Below are positions 46,901 through 58,949 of a stretch of 64,000 bases of DNA, piece by piece. The position numbers and the translations under genes were made by a program. Location: positions 125,575,259 to 125,639,258 of the forward strand of contig NC_089582.1 of assembly GCF_019320115.1 (NCBI RefSeq), given 5' to 3'. The DNA is from Miscanthus floridulus (taxonomy: Eukaryota > Streptophyta > Magnoliopsida > Poales > Poaceae). Under the pieces are notes generated by a model. The model had not been told where the DNA came from. It did no database searches and saw only the letters and a list, made by a program, of their open reading frames with translations. Every line of letters starts with the position of its first letter. Within the stretch, counting starts at the first letter, position 1.

Positions 46901-47850
46901 AAATTTTTGATCTTATTTCATCTTCAACAAAGGAGAAAATGACAGAACCTTTTCTGACAAATTTGAAATAAACCTCCTGATAAAATTAATCTTACCAAGC
47001 AAAGATTGTAACTCTGTTTTAGTAGTCGGGGGCACCGCCTCATCAATTGCTTTCATACTTTTTGACCAATTTTGATTCTTCTCTTGTGGACCATAAACCA
47101 CAAAAAATGTCTAGCTGATACTCCAAAGGCACATTTATTGGGATTCATCTTTAAACCATGTTTTCTTATGCACTCCAAAGTTTCCCGCAAATCAGCTAGA
47201 TGTTCCTTGTACCCTTTAGATTTGACCATCACATCATCAATGTAGATTTCGACAATCCTACCGATCAACTTATAAAAAAATATAATTCATCGTCATTTGA
47301 TAAGTTGCTCTAGCATTCTTCAAACCAAAGGTCATCACAACCCATTCACATAAACCAATTGCCCTAGGGCTCCTAAAAGCTATTTTTGCTATGTCTTCCT
47401 TAGCTATAAAAATTTGATTATATCCTGCATTGTCGTCCATAAAACCAATAACCTTATGCCCGGCTGCTGCATCTACCAACATATCGGCTATCGACATTGG
47501 ATAACCATCCATGGGAGTAGCCTTGTTCATATCTCTAAAATTGATGCAAACCCTTAGCTTCCCATTCTTTTTATACATAGGAACAACATTTGATATCCAC
47601 TCTGCATATCAGCATGGTCAGATAAATTTCGCTCCTAGTAGTCTTTCAATCTCCTTTTTGATATCATCAAGAACATTTAGGTTAGATCTCCTCGGAGCTT
47701 GTTTAAATGGCCAATATCTAGGTTTGATTGGTAATCGATGTTCAACAATTGATCGATCTAGACTAGACATCTCATAATATTCCCAAGCAAAATAATCTTT
47801 AAATTCCTTTAATAAATCTACCAACTTTGCTTATACTCAAGATCCAACTT
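46901..47850 (-). pseudogene. Element C reverse transcriptase
   Basis: Blocks in order: D-Y-F-A-W, K-K-N-G-K-L-R-V-C-I-N-F, N-K-A-T-P, F-M-D-D-N-A-G-Y-N-Q-I, F-G-L-K-N-A-R-A-T-Y-Q, and catalytic Y-I-D-D at 47244-47233 followed by M-N-P-N-K-C-A-F-G-V. A stop follows M-N-Y-I-F near 47272 and the frame shifts before the Y-I-D-D block. Trp of the A-E-W motif is retained. Confidence 0.88.
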
Positions 47851-48099
47851 AGCACTTACGTACATTGGCCTAGGCCTATCTCTAGAACTAATATCTATCT
47901 CCTCTAATTCATCGATCGATGTAAAGCCATGTCCTAGTTTACTATTTATACCATCTATTGGATTATCCATCAAAACAAACTCTTAGAGCCAACTGCTTGG
48001 ATTGGTTGTTGGCTTTCATCATTGATCTTAATGAAGCCTCCTTCCCATAGCTTACTAGAAAAACACTCGAAGTTTTCCAGTTCCCAATACATTGGATCA

Positions 48100-48600
48100 G
48101 CTGTTGCTGTACTCATAGAATCATCAGCATGAAACAGCTCAATATCATCTCCATGCCACTAAATCAAGCATTGATGCATAGTCGATGGTACACAACAATT
48201 TGCATGAATCCAATCATGACCAAGGAGTAAACTGTATGAACCCTATCCATCAATGACAAAGAATGTAGCGAAGAAAGTCTTACTTCCAATTGCCAGTTCG
48301 ATGTTTATTGCCCTCCAAGTCTTGGATGCATTACCCCCAAAATCCTTAAGCATCATATCGGTCTCAATCAAATCTCCAAGTCCCTTGCCAAGCTTGCGGA
48401 AAGTAGTATAAGGCATAAAATTAACAGAAGCACCTCCATCTACCCATATTTTGCTCATCGGCTTTCCATCAATAAAACCTTTTACATATAAAGCCTTTAA
48501 GTGCTGATGCTTGACTAGTTTATCAAATATAGCTTGTTGTACCACTGTCAACTTAGCAACTATCTCCTCATACTCCAATTCATCAAAATCTGAATAGACT
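48100..48600 (-). pseudogene. Element C aspartic protease region
   Basis: Catalytic W-V-D-G-G-A-S-V-N motif near 48440, followed by L-G-H-D-W-I-H-A-N near 48215 after a stop. Open for 112 codons between 48578 and 48243. Confidence 0.83.
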
Positions 48601-51291
48601 TCTTGATCTGCTGAAGCTCTAAATTCTTACGACAACAGAAAAGCCATCTGAATATTAGCCGATAGTAGACCCCTATCGGCTATTTGTTCAGCACGCCACA
48701 CTTGAGGTCTACTAGATGTCTGAGCCTGTTCTAGCTCTCTGTTCCTTAGGCATTGTACCCTTCTTTTCTGGCTTCTTGTCAAACCTCCTGGACACCATTG
48801 TCTTTCCTGCCAAACATACTCTTTCTCATTACCTTCTTCTTTATAATCAGCCCAGTTTTGATCAACAACTCATTTCCCAAGCTGATCATGAACACTTCTA
48901 TTTTTTAAGCGTTGATCCATATTATTATGATGATACTCATCTTGAGCATGGATAGACTGGCAGTTGGCTTGAGATTGTCTAAACTCCCAATATTGCTCAC
49001 TACACTCTAGGCAATTATTTGTAGTAGGTAATTTCAAACCTTCATTCCAACAATGTCTGACAAAAGAACAATTCCAATGTGATTCAGCTTGCTTTCTTTC
49101 ATACCTCTCTTTCTCCTGTTGATGTTGGTATTCTTTCTCTTCTAACCAACGCTAATAATTTTTTTCTTCTACCATTGCCATTTATTCAACAAAATTCGAG
49201 ATGTGACACATGGCCTTATTGCCCCATTCCTTGATGTCTCTCCCTTCTCATATTAGCTCTTCTGTTGATCATGATGCCTTTTAATCTCTCTATATTCATC
49301 AACCGATATTTACATCTTTGGATCGACGGTTCTGGTTTCTTTAGCCCTAGTTAATGTTAGGACTCTAGTCTTCCCTTTAAGCAAATTAGCATCAACCATA
49401 TTCTGATCTCTTGGGATGGATTATCATCAACTTTCATCTTCCGAGGTGCATCAAATTTAAGCTTCCATTGCTGAATAGCCCTATGTATATGTTGCCAAAA
49501 AATTCTACACTCATTAGTAGAATGAGAAGTAGCATTATGGAACTTGCAGAACTTCTTATTCCTCAACTGATCAGGAGGTAACATAACATGATTAGCGGGC
49601 AACTTAATCTGTCCCCTCTCAAGCAAGAAATCAAAGAGCTTGTCCAATTTTGTCACATCGAAATCATAGCTCTCTTCAACTCCTATTCTCTAAGGATTTG
49701 GCACCGTCACTGTCTTTTTACCCCAATTCCATTCGGCCACAGCAATCTCTTCTTCTTCATCGTCCTCATCGCCGTCATCTACTAAATATGGATTATAGGC
49801 TTCGGCGATTGCAGCACTCTTCTAGAATTGGGTATCTCTGTGCATATTCTAGAATTGACTATTGAGTGCTGTCACTTGTTGAGCCAACCGACCTAAATTG
49901 TCAAACTCTTGTCCAAGCAGCTTCTCCCTCCATGTTATCAACATTCCTTGAATAGCTAAAGCAGCTAGCTGATCATCAGTTAGATTCAATGAGAAGCACA
50001 AATTTCTAGTCTCTCAGAACCTCTGAAGAAACTCGACACCCAATTCATTAGTTCGCTGCCTTATGGTTGTCAAATCTGTGATTTTCGTTTCCCCTATCCT
50101 AGTATAGAAATATGTATGAAACTTCTTCTCTAGGTCAGTCCAATTGGCATTTGAGTTAACTGGCAATGATAAAAACCAAGTGAAGGATGGTCCTAATAGG
50201 GATAAGGAGAAGAAACAAACTCGATGAGCCTCTTCAATGGATGCTTCGCCCAACTGTGTAAGATATCAACTGACATATTCTATTGTACTTGTGTTATCTT
50301 GACCAGTGAGCTTAGCAAATTCCAGAAGCCTATAATTTGTAGGAAGAGTGACCAAATCATACCACTCTAGATATGGACATTTGTAAAAAGGCCTGCCCTT
50401 TTAGTTTCAAACCAAACTAATTCTTCATCATCTCGGTCACTCTGAGCAACAACTCATCAGCGTTTGAATCTAGATTTCTTTGCAATTGTTAACCCATCTT
50501 TGGATTAAAATTTTGAGTATCTTGATACCCTGGATTTGGAATCATATGAAGGGTATTGCAATCTGTGCCATAATAATATCCTTGTGGAATCTTTATCTAT
50601 TGGGTCCTTTGCTGGTTTGCTGCTTGAAGTCTCTGGTTGCAATTGATGGGATCTATATCTCTATGAACCCTTTGAATTGATGGTGCTATTTTTTGAGCCC
50701 ATGATGGTATTTGGCCTAATGTGCCAAAATTAACCATTTGATTCTGAACTTGCCCCGTCGACTATTGCACAAACTGCACTGATAATCCAGGATTATTTTG
50801 CACTTGATTAGTAGTGATACCTTAAACTTGTTCAGATTAACTTTGAACTACCTGACATCATTATTACCAGTCAGTGCTGCTTCTTGATGGCTAGTACCGG
50901 CTTGATTAGTCCCCTGAGTCATCGGATGCAGAATGTTGTAATAAGCCAGTTCAACCTAATCAATTAGATATCCATGAAACACCTCTTTCATGGTATTGTG
51001 GAATGTGTTTAAGAAAGTTGTATTATGGTTCAACATGGCATCATGAATAGATTTATTCACAGCATCTACGAAGAAACGCCTATCATCAGCTTCATCTGTA
51101 TCTGATTGCCCGTGCATCAAAACTCTTAGTAGTGGATATTTCTAGATGACCTTGTTGTCATGTGTCCTGGTGTAGGACAATAGACACTTGTTCTAGAATT
51201 CTTCTATAGCTTTGCTAATGATGTCTTTATCCTCATTAGGTAAGTCTTCATAAGGCAGCATAAGGATGTCACTGTTGTTGTGAGTTGCCAT
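48601..51291 (-). pseudogene. Element C gag
   Basis: Starts M-A-T-H-N-N-S-D at 51291, just after the PBS. The gag core lies at 50253-50014 (E-A-H-R-V-C-F-F-S-L-S-L-L-G, L-E-K-K-F-H-T-Y-F-Y, R-Q-R-T-N-E). A C-x-F-H-N-x-T-S-H-x-x-x-x-C motif at about 49550-49510 resembles the zinc-binding motif of Tat gags. Stops are frequent. Confidence 0.8.
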
Positions 51292-51302
51292 GATGATTGT
51301 GG

Positions 51303-51321
51303 GGTTCCACCGGGCGTGCCA
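51303..51321 (-). other. Element C primer-binding site
   Basis: On the minus strand TGGCACGCCCGGTGGAACC, seven bases after the 5' LTR end. Different from the PBS of elements A and B. Confidence 0.72.
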
Positions 51322-51328
51322 GAATGCG

Positions 51329-53265
51329 TGTTGGCATGAAAACATGGTAGCCGCGCTGGGTGGACACGCAGCAAGCTAGAACGATCTAGAGATATGGCTG
51401 GCTTCAACGTAGGACCAACCGATCCAGCAAATTCCCAAGGGCATGCTAGTCAATTTGACCTACAATTGATAAGGAGAGAAAGTTTATCAGTAATTTAGGG
51501 TGGAATGTGCTTGATTCGGCTAGACAGTTCCAAGTGTTCCACTTCGGGAGCAGCTAGACGAGAAGAATCTACTAAATAGCCGATATGAGAAGAAATCGGC
51601 TATTAGGGACTGTAAAGCTCGTGGGTCACGATTGATTTTATAGTAACAAATATAATGCACCCAGTTTTAATGATCATTTCCCTTAAGCTATGAATATATA
51701 CGCGTTGAAGATATATCACTGGTTGGATCAGATTTAATCAAATATATGGTATAAAGCCAATGAATTCGGTAAAAAGGGATATACCACGTAAACAATCGAC
51801 TGTTTGATATAGATAGACCTATGAACTATCTAGATCTAATTCATTACCACCAACAGTGAGGTTCAATCGGATCGATGCAGCTATGATGATGATAGTAATC
51901 TAGAACTAGAAAATCCATAAAACCATCTATATGTTAATAGGTTCATGAAAGCATGCCATATCTGTGAAAGCACAGGCGAATCGGCTAAAATAGTCGATTC
52001 AGGTAGAAAAGGGGTTACAACATGTTAACAATTGACTGCTTAATATGGACAAACCTATAAACTCATCAAATCTAACCTGTTCTCCTTAACAGTGGGGTTC
52101 GACTAAAACGATGGCATCCATGATAAAGACAACAGATCAAACCTTTAAAGTAAATAGATCTATTCACATTTAGCAGAATCGTGAAAACACACTATAAACG
52201 TTCAAGTACTAGCAATCGGCTATTTAGCCGATGCAGGCATAGCAAACAGCCAAGGTCATGCCTAGTAGAAAGCAAATCTACCAACTAGCATACTCCAATC
52301 TAAAGTGCTAACAGTGGGGATCGACTGGATTGTTATAGCCATAATAGCGAGCTATAGACTAGATTCAACTAGCTAGTAAACCTTCTCAAGAATAGACATG
52401 CCTCAGTTGCATACTATGCGCGACCAAGATCGAAGTAGAATATCTAATAAAGCATAATCCGTCGTTTAAAGTAAGAACCATGGCAATGTGATAGAATAAA
52501 CGATGGACTAAAAGGATGTGAGGCCGATCTAGATCGATCTCGATCGGCTAGATTGATATTACTGAAACTAATGACTATCAAGGACATCAGCAAGATTGGT
52601 AACTTAATGAATCTACCCGGAGGACGCCACCCTTAGGTAGAGCCGATAACTTCACCTTAATCTAATTTGAGCAGTGGAGGTCGAACTTAATTGATGCAGC
52701 CGTACTTGAACTTGATAAGGATCGATAACTAACTTATACTAGAGTTCATAAGAGGTTGGCTGGACCGATGTAGCCTTACAAACAAGAGTATAAGCCATGA
52801 TGGTACTTACAGTCAAGCTGGAGGTCGATCGGATCGATGCAGCCCCGCTTGTTGAAGAACTCGCCGAGATCTATAATACTCCTACTCCTAAGGGTTGGCG
52901 TGAAGCCGAAAAAGTAATTTTTATTGATTGATTGTTCTTACAATAGCCGGGGTCCAATATTTATACTCAGAACCTAAGCAAAATCCTACTCAAATATGAC
53001 TCATTACAACCTTTGGAATAAAAGAAAATATTCCTAACTTAAGATAACTTGGACTCTAATCTTTCCTTTTTGTAGAGTCCGACATATTTTCCCGACGCCA
53101 ACTAGAGCTCATTGATGTTATCTGCTGATGTCATCTAAAGAGAGACGATCCCAGTACCGCATCTAAATCAGCTGATATCGATCTTTATGCAATCGATTCC
53201 TTGATGACACAATTTTACAAGCCTTGAGTTCCTGTGTTCTTCTTCCCAAAATTTTGGTGTAAACA
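51329..53265 (-). repeat. Element C 5' LTR
   Basis: 1937 bp; on the minus strand starts TGTTTACACC and ends CATGCCAACA. TATAAATA at 52965-52958 on the minus strand. Mostly transition differences to the 3' LTR. Confidence 0.94.
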
Positions 53266-53270
53266 ACCGT

Positions 53271-54030
53271 TCCATCGAACGACACCTTAGGCACCATCGC
53301 GTATAGCGGGAGCGCGCACATCATCAATGATGCCACCCTCTTTGCGTGGTAGGCCTTGATGATGCCTGACCCCTTCAAGCCATTCTCCTTGAGGATGTGG
53401 ATGGCAGCGATGTGGTCTCGGATCTTCTTCTTGTCCTTCTACGGGACACCCCACTTCCTCCATGACCCTGGGGCCTCTTCGATCAGGTGCGCGGTGAACT
53501 TCGACAAAGGAGCGGTGGCGTCGTTCTTGAGGTACAACCACTGTGAGTGTCACCCCATGTTGGACGTTGATAGTCGCATCGACGGGTACTCATCGACCTG
53601 ATTGTTCCAGAGCTAGATGCCGGTGCACCACTTTGGCATGTGAAGCTCCTTCCTATCGCTCTTCTCCCTCTTCTTCTGGAGGGTGATGGCGAAGAAGTAC
53701 CTCCACAAAATCGAAGTGGGGGCTAATCCCTAGGAACCCCTCGCATAGGGCGATGAAGGTCGCCATATCCTGGATCCCATTGGGATTGAGATGCTACATT
53801 TTGATCTTGTAGTAGTGCAGTAGCCCCTGAAGAAATCTGTGTGTGGGGGTCGCAAACCCACGCTCATGGAAGTAGGCAAACGACACCACATAGCTAATGA
53901 GCGGCAACAGCATGTCCTCCTCGCTAGGCAGTAGACACTCCTCGGTCGAGGTCCGGACACAGAGAAGACTACAATAGACGAGGCCCTCCATGCATTGGAA
54001 GGTGATGTTAGAGCGGCACCACGGATCCAT
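53271..54030 (-). pseudogene. Element A antisense gene, proximal part (Transposase_28-type)
   Basis: Starts M-D-P-W-C-R-S-N and shows the Transposase_28 signature: Y-V-V-S-F-A-Y-F-H-E-R-G, L-L-H-Y-Y-K, L-N-P-N-G-I and C-E-G-F-L-G-I-S-P-H-F-D. A TAG lies after Y-Y-K-I-K-M, where Gln is likely. Frameshifts follow. The coding sequence reaches S-F-D-G-T at 53271, where element C is inserted, and continues at 37426. Confidence 0.72.
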
Positions 54031-54977
54031 TAGAGATGGGGGCAGGTGGATGTGAGCTTGACGGCAGTAGGGATGCGGAGATAGGAAACCTAAGTGATTA
54101 GCGACGATGGTCGTGGATGCGGAGGAAAGGATGCAAGGTATGGAATCTAGGGAGCGAACCCTTTGGTTTTATAGGGGCGACGGATGTGAGGAAACCAACC
54201 GCCCACCTAGATCTCCACGTCTACCATGATCCGCCATGATGTCCCGTCGCAGGATGTACGCACACAGTCTCTAACCATTCCGTTGGAAAACTCACCAGAC
54301 ATTTCACCTCTCTGAACGGGCCAAGACTCATCATGAGTAAGAGGAATATGGATCTAAAAGTGCCTCTACGGCCTGACTAGGCCCAGGAGTTCATAGGTCG
54401 GCCCATCTATGGGTTCGACAACCGCTCTAGGCACCTTTAGGGTGAGAGGTGGAAAGGGATGGGCCCACTAGCAGCTAGTACCTAGGCGCATGAGCGTCAT
54501 AGGCATCTTGGCCCATATTTGAGTCTTGGTCAGTTATGATCCATGATCTTTTTTCAAAGAAAGGTACTTAGCCCTCGGGACTAATCGAACGGACCAAAGA
54601 ACTATATAGATTGACTGCTGAGAATCTGGGGTCAGTCACCAAGCTGACCCAAGCCAGATCCCCACGAATGGAATGTCGGGGGTCCCACTCAGGCTAGCCC
54701 ATTAACAGCTCACCAGGTGCCATAATTTGTCCTTAAAGGAAAATCGTGGCATGGATCGACCCCTCTGTTTTTATCGGAAAAAATGCTTAAGGGAAGACAA
54801 TCACAAAGATGAACCGATCCTCGACTGGGCCCCTACTATGGGAGGGGGCTCGAGGAAAGGAAATCACCACCCCTAGGTCACACTATGGGCAACAAAAGAG
54901 GGCTGAGGCCTTCATAGTCCACCTGTTTGGAAAAGCCTCTGAGGAGTATTCTACTCCTCTGTAGACTCGAGGGCTAC
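54031..54977. other. Element A region between antisense gene and 3' LTR
   Basis: About 950 bp, noncoding; includes the upstream region of the antisense gene and a polypurine-like GACTCGAGGGCTAC just before the LTR. Confidence 0.6.
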
Positions 54978-56389
54978 TGTCGAGGACCAATACTAGGGTA
55001 CTCAAAGAGGAGGTGCTAATAACCATCAACATTGATTCATCCGAGCAATCAAGAGTGTGACTACAGCTCCAACCGATCCCTAGGTGCAACAAGCTCTGCC
55101 TCACTCAGCATCTTGGGGGTGGGCTCCGCCTCGCTCGACACTGAGGTCGTGGGCTCTGCCTCGCCCAACCTCTCAAGGCGGGCTCCACCTCACCCGACAT
55201 GGAGGCTACAGGCTCTGCCTCGCCCAACATCTGAGGGTGGGCTCTGCCTTGCTCGGCCTCTAGCGGTGGGCTCCACCTCGCCTAACACTAAAGTCATGGG
55301 CTTCACCCCGCCTGACCTCTAAAGGCTAGCTCCGCCTCACCTGACACCAAGGCTACAGGCTCTGCCTCGCTTGACCTCTGAGGGCTGGCTTTGCCTTGCC
55401 CAGCCTCTAGGGCGGGCTCCGCCTTGTCTGACCCTTAGGTTTGTGCTCTAACTCACCCGACCTCTGAGGGCGGGCTCCGCCCTGCCCAACACCGAGTCCA
55501 CGGAGGCCGCGAGCTCCACCTCGCTTGACCTTTGAGGGCTGGCTCCACCTCGACTAGCCCCTGGGGGGACTCCACCTTGACTAACCCTGAGGTCGAGGGA
55601 TCTGTCTTGCTCAACAAAGACCCATACCACCGCCAACCACTCTAGGTCCAAGCGAATGGGCCTGGGTCAAAGCTCTAACACTAAGTAGGTGACCGGTAGG
55701 CACTGATATAACCCATGGCCATGACGGGCCATACCTGGGGATTCACATTAGGAACAGCGTCGGGCGTACTAGTGTTGTCCTACCTAACCCTCATACAAGC
55801 ACTGACAGGCGTGTTAGTTTACCACGACATCCACTAGGGTAGAATGGAGCACGACAACTAGGAGACGACGCATGCGCATGGTGCCAATGATGGACAAGGT
55901 CGTGATGTGGAGCTATCCCTGTTAACGTGTACAGGGTCAGAAGGACCCATGCGAAGGAAAAGGACCCAACGATCCTAGAGGACTTCTTCTCATCCTCCTC
56001 TTTTCCCTCCACTATAACCCGTGCTTTCTCTTAGCCTATAAAAGGGAAAGAGGGCATCCCATAAAGGGCATCGCAACACATAGCATTGATTTGGACTAGA
56101 ACCCATTGAACCTCAAACCGAACAGAACACACAAGCACACAGTTGGGAAGCAACCAAGCTCTTGGCACCCATTCACTCCTCTCATCAAAGACTTGTGACC
56201 CATCCCTCTCTCGACCATTTGTAACCCTTACTATGAACTTTCAGTGCTAGTAACACGAGCAGCAACAATGAACTAGACGTAGGGATATTCTACCCGAACC
56301 AGTATAAACCTCAAGTCCTTAGCACACCATCCGAGCCAGACACGCAATATTAGAAATTTACTAGTCGATGGCAACTCAAAACGCTGACA
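54978..56389 (+). repeat. Element A 3' LTR
   Basis: 1412 bp, TGTCGAGGACC...GCTGACA. Contains the minisatellite (55095-55610), TATAAA at 56037-56042 and the about 110-bp segment missing from the 5' LTR (about 56215-56330). Followed by TSD ATACA. Confidence 0.92.
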
Positions 56390-57393
56390 ATACATGTATC
56401 ATATTCCTGCTCGGTCTCCATTTGCCTTTCACCATTTTATTATGAGAGTAATAATAATCACCTATTATGAGTAACGGTACGTTCCTCACGCTATCGAAAA
56501 ACTTAAGCATAGCACCTACTCGACCTAAGCTAGTAGGCTCAAAGGTTGGTATATCTATGCATGTAGTTTCAACAATAAGCCTGTAATGTAAATGCACATC
56601 ACATATATATCCAGTGATTATTCAAAATAAGGGTAATGCACCAGGGCTTGTCTTGGGCAGGCGGGGTGTCAGCAAAGTCAGTCACTGGTGGCTCCAGGGC
56701 TCCCTCCTATATGAGAACCTCCTTCTCATACTCCTCAATCACCTCCTCATATTCCTGCTCTCTAGTGGTCATGAACTCCACCAACACGTTCTCTACATGC
56801 ATGCAATGATGATGTAACACTTAGCATTTTTGCAACAGCAGCTCTTAAATTAAGAATATATTCACTAAGCTGCTAAACTAACTCTAATGACTAAGGTGCT
56901 AAGCTACCCATCTATTCCATTAAACAGGCATGAAACATTCAAGTATTATCTTAGCAACAAAAATGCATTTCTTACTTTGTTTATGATTTCATATATACTA
57001 AAACAAGACGTACTTAGCTACCATATTTCTTAACCTATTCTAAGGCTACCAAAATTACAGTGAGCATATAACAATATAATGAATCAACTATAAAAAATTC
57101 ATGGCCAAAGCTATTACCAATTTGCCACAAAAATTCCTACAATTATTAATCTATAATCTAAATAACATTAAACACTTTCAAATGATTTAATAGACCTTAA
57201 CATCAACACAAACATGTATAAACTAACCATACTATCAGATAGACAACATTTTTAGGAACTCAACAAATTTTATTTCATAATTTTTGGACATTTACATGAA
57301 TTGATATTAATTATCAAAGATTAGCCTAGAAATAAAATGATATCAATTTCCTAATTTCTAAGGAAAAAGAAAAAGCAAATTCGGCCTCACGAC

Positions 57394-57669
57394 TAGGGGT
57401 GAAAATGGTACGGATATTTTTCGACCATATTTGAGACCGAATTCGTTTAGTGAAGTTCAGATCTGTCCGTATCTGAGTTTGGATATTCAACATCCGATAC
57501 TGTATCCGTATCCGAATAATCAAATCGCATATTTATGATGTCGATATTCAATCATATCCTATCCGTCAAGGTTAACAATATCTGTATTCGAATCTGAATT
57601 CAGACAGAAATATGAAAACAAATGTAATATCAGTGATATCCATTCGTATCCGATCCGTTTTCATCCATA
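57394..57669. mobile_element. hAT-type MITE, 276 bp
   Basis: Perfect 8-bp TSD CTCACGAC (57386-57393 and 57670-57677). Terminal inverted repeats TAGGGGTGAAAATGG / CCGTTTTCATCCATA. The interior is filled with CGGATA/TATCCG subterminal motifs typical of Ac-like non-autonomous elements. No coding sequence. Inserted in solo LTR D'. Confidence 0.95.
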
Positions 57670-57677
57670 CTCACGAC

Positions 57678-58949
57678 CCAACTAGACGCGGCCCACGACG
57701 ACGTGGCCCATGCACGGGGGGAGCCCATGCGCGCTGACATATTTGCACAAAAGTCCCGGTGCTTAATGAAATCATGCATCCACTATGCGCGCTATTCACG
57801 CACTCAGCAATCATGCACTAATGACCCTATAATAATTAACCTTCGCATTAGGGAGGTCCCAGGCGCCCCCGTGCTCACCGGTGTGGCAGCATGGCACTAG
57901 CTGGCCACGCTGGCCACCTAAGGTTCTCACCGGCCCAGCTAGCGGGCCGACCTCCATCTATGGTCCTAACACCTACACTAAGTGGGGGTACGGGAGCAAC
58001 AGAGCTCTCGGAGTATGGGAGCAACAGAGCTCTCAGAAGCAGTGGCCACGGCGAGCGGTCGCTTGTGATGGTGGCGCGGCCATACCGGACACCCTAGACC
58101 ACCGCGCATCTATGTAGCTATTGCGAGAGCATCCTTAGCTTACCCTAGACTCGATCGTAACGTTCATTGGAGCCAGGGGGTGGCAGAAAAGCCTGGACAC
58201 ATGTGACTAGAGGGGTGCAGCGGTGCTCCACAATGGCACAGCCATGTCAGCTATGGTGTGAAGGCAGTAGAGGTTAGGTAGTGGTTGACAGGGTGAAGTG
58301 GAGATGGAGGCGAAGCTTATGATGCGATTGGTTGAACATGAGAGGCTCTGGGGTGGATGAATGCTCTCGGCATTTGCCAATGCTACCTTAGAGGCCCGGC
58401 GGCGAGCGACTCCAAAATTAGAGTTTATCATAATGTGAGTCAAGGTAGGGTAGGGTCAAGTGGCTAGATGACTCACAGGCAGAGCCAGAAAGGCAGTGAA
58501 TCGACATGAGGTGACCTTTATCTGCCGAATTTAAGGAAGAGGCTATATCAGCCACGGCGATAGGGAAGAAAAAGCCAAGGAGGGGGGGAGAGGTAGGTCC
58601 GGCTCAGTCCGTCCTTGCCTTGGTGGGGTGCAGTTGATGCTACCAGGGCGACACATGCTTAGAAGCCAAAGCCAAAACATGCACGTGTAGGCGGTGGGGT
58701 AGCGTGGCATGCGTGGCCGCAACACTATTAATGGCAAGGCGACGGCACAACACGGCAAGGGGCAAACCCACGTGCTCGGACACACGACGGGCAACAGCAT
58801 CACGCTGCGAGACCACGAGGGCAACAATAGCAGCAGTAGCAGTAGCGCGGTGATGTGATGACAGCGGCTGCGCTGCGACACGGTATCAAGGCGGCAACGT
58901 GAGGCAGGGCAATGGGCACTGGATGGGGTTAGTGGCCCGCTGCGACCGG
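57678..58949. other. Unassigned part of LTR D'
   Basis: GC-rich, with no counterpart recognised in LTR D and no ORF with family features. It may be D'-specific LTR sequence or another decayed insertion. Confidence 0.5.

Larger units (their letters stand above)
37432..53265 (-). mobile_element. Gypsy/Tat LTR retrotransposon C, full-length, minus strand
   Basis: LTRs of 1937 bp each at 51329-53265 (5') and 37432-39368 (3'), TSD ACCAT (37427-37431) / ACCGT (53266-53270). Genes run leftwards: gag from 51291, protease, RT, RNase H, integrase; an antisense (plus-strand) gene remnant is at 40230-40960. Inserted in the antisense gene of element A. It carries solo LTR D inside its integrase. Compared with A and B it is AT-richer and uses a different PBS, so it is a distinct Tat family. 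Confidence 0.93.
8187..56389 (+). mobile_element. Gypsy/Tat LTR retrotransposon A (contains elements B and C)
   Basis: Element with LTRs at 8187-9657 and 54978-56389, TSD ATACC (8182-8186) / ATACA (56390-56394), inserted in LTR D'. Order on the plus strand: PBS, gag, protease, RT, RNase H, integrase, a 3-kb tandem-repeat zone, then an antisense gene and the 3' LTR. Its own length, without B (15.7 kb) and C (15.8 kb), is about 16.6 kb. All genes carry many stops and frameshifts. Unequal LTR lengths and decay suggest it is older than B and C, as the nesting requires. Confidence 0.9.
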
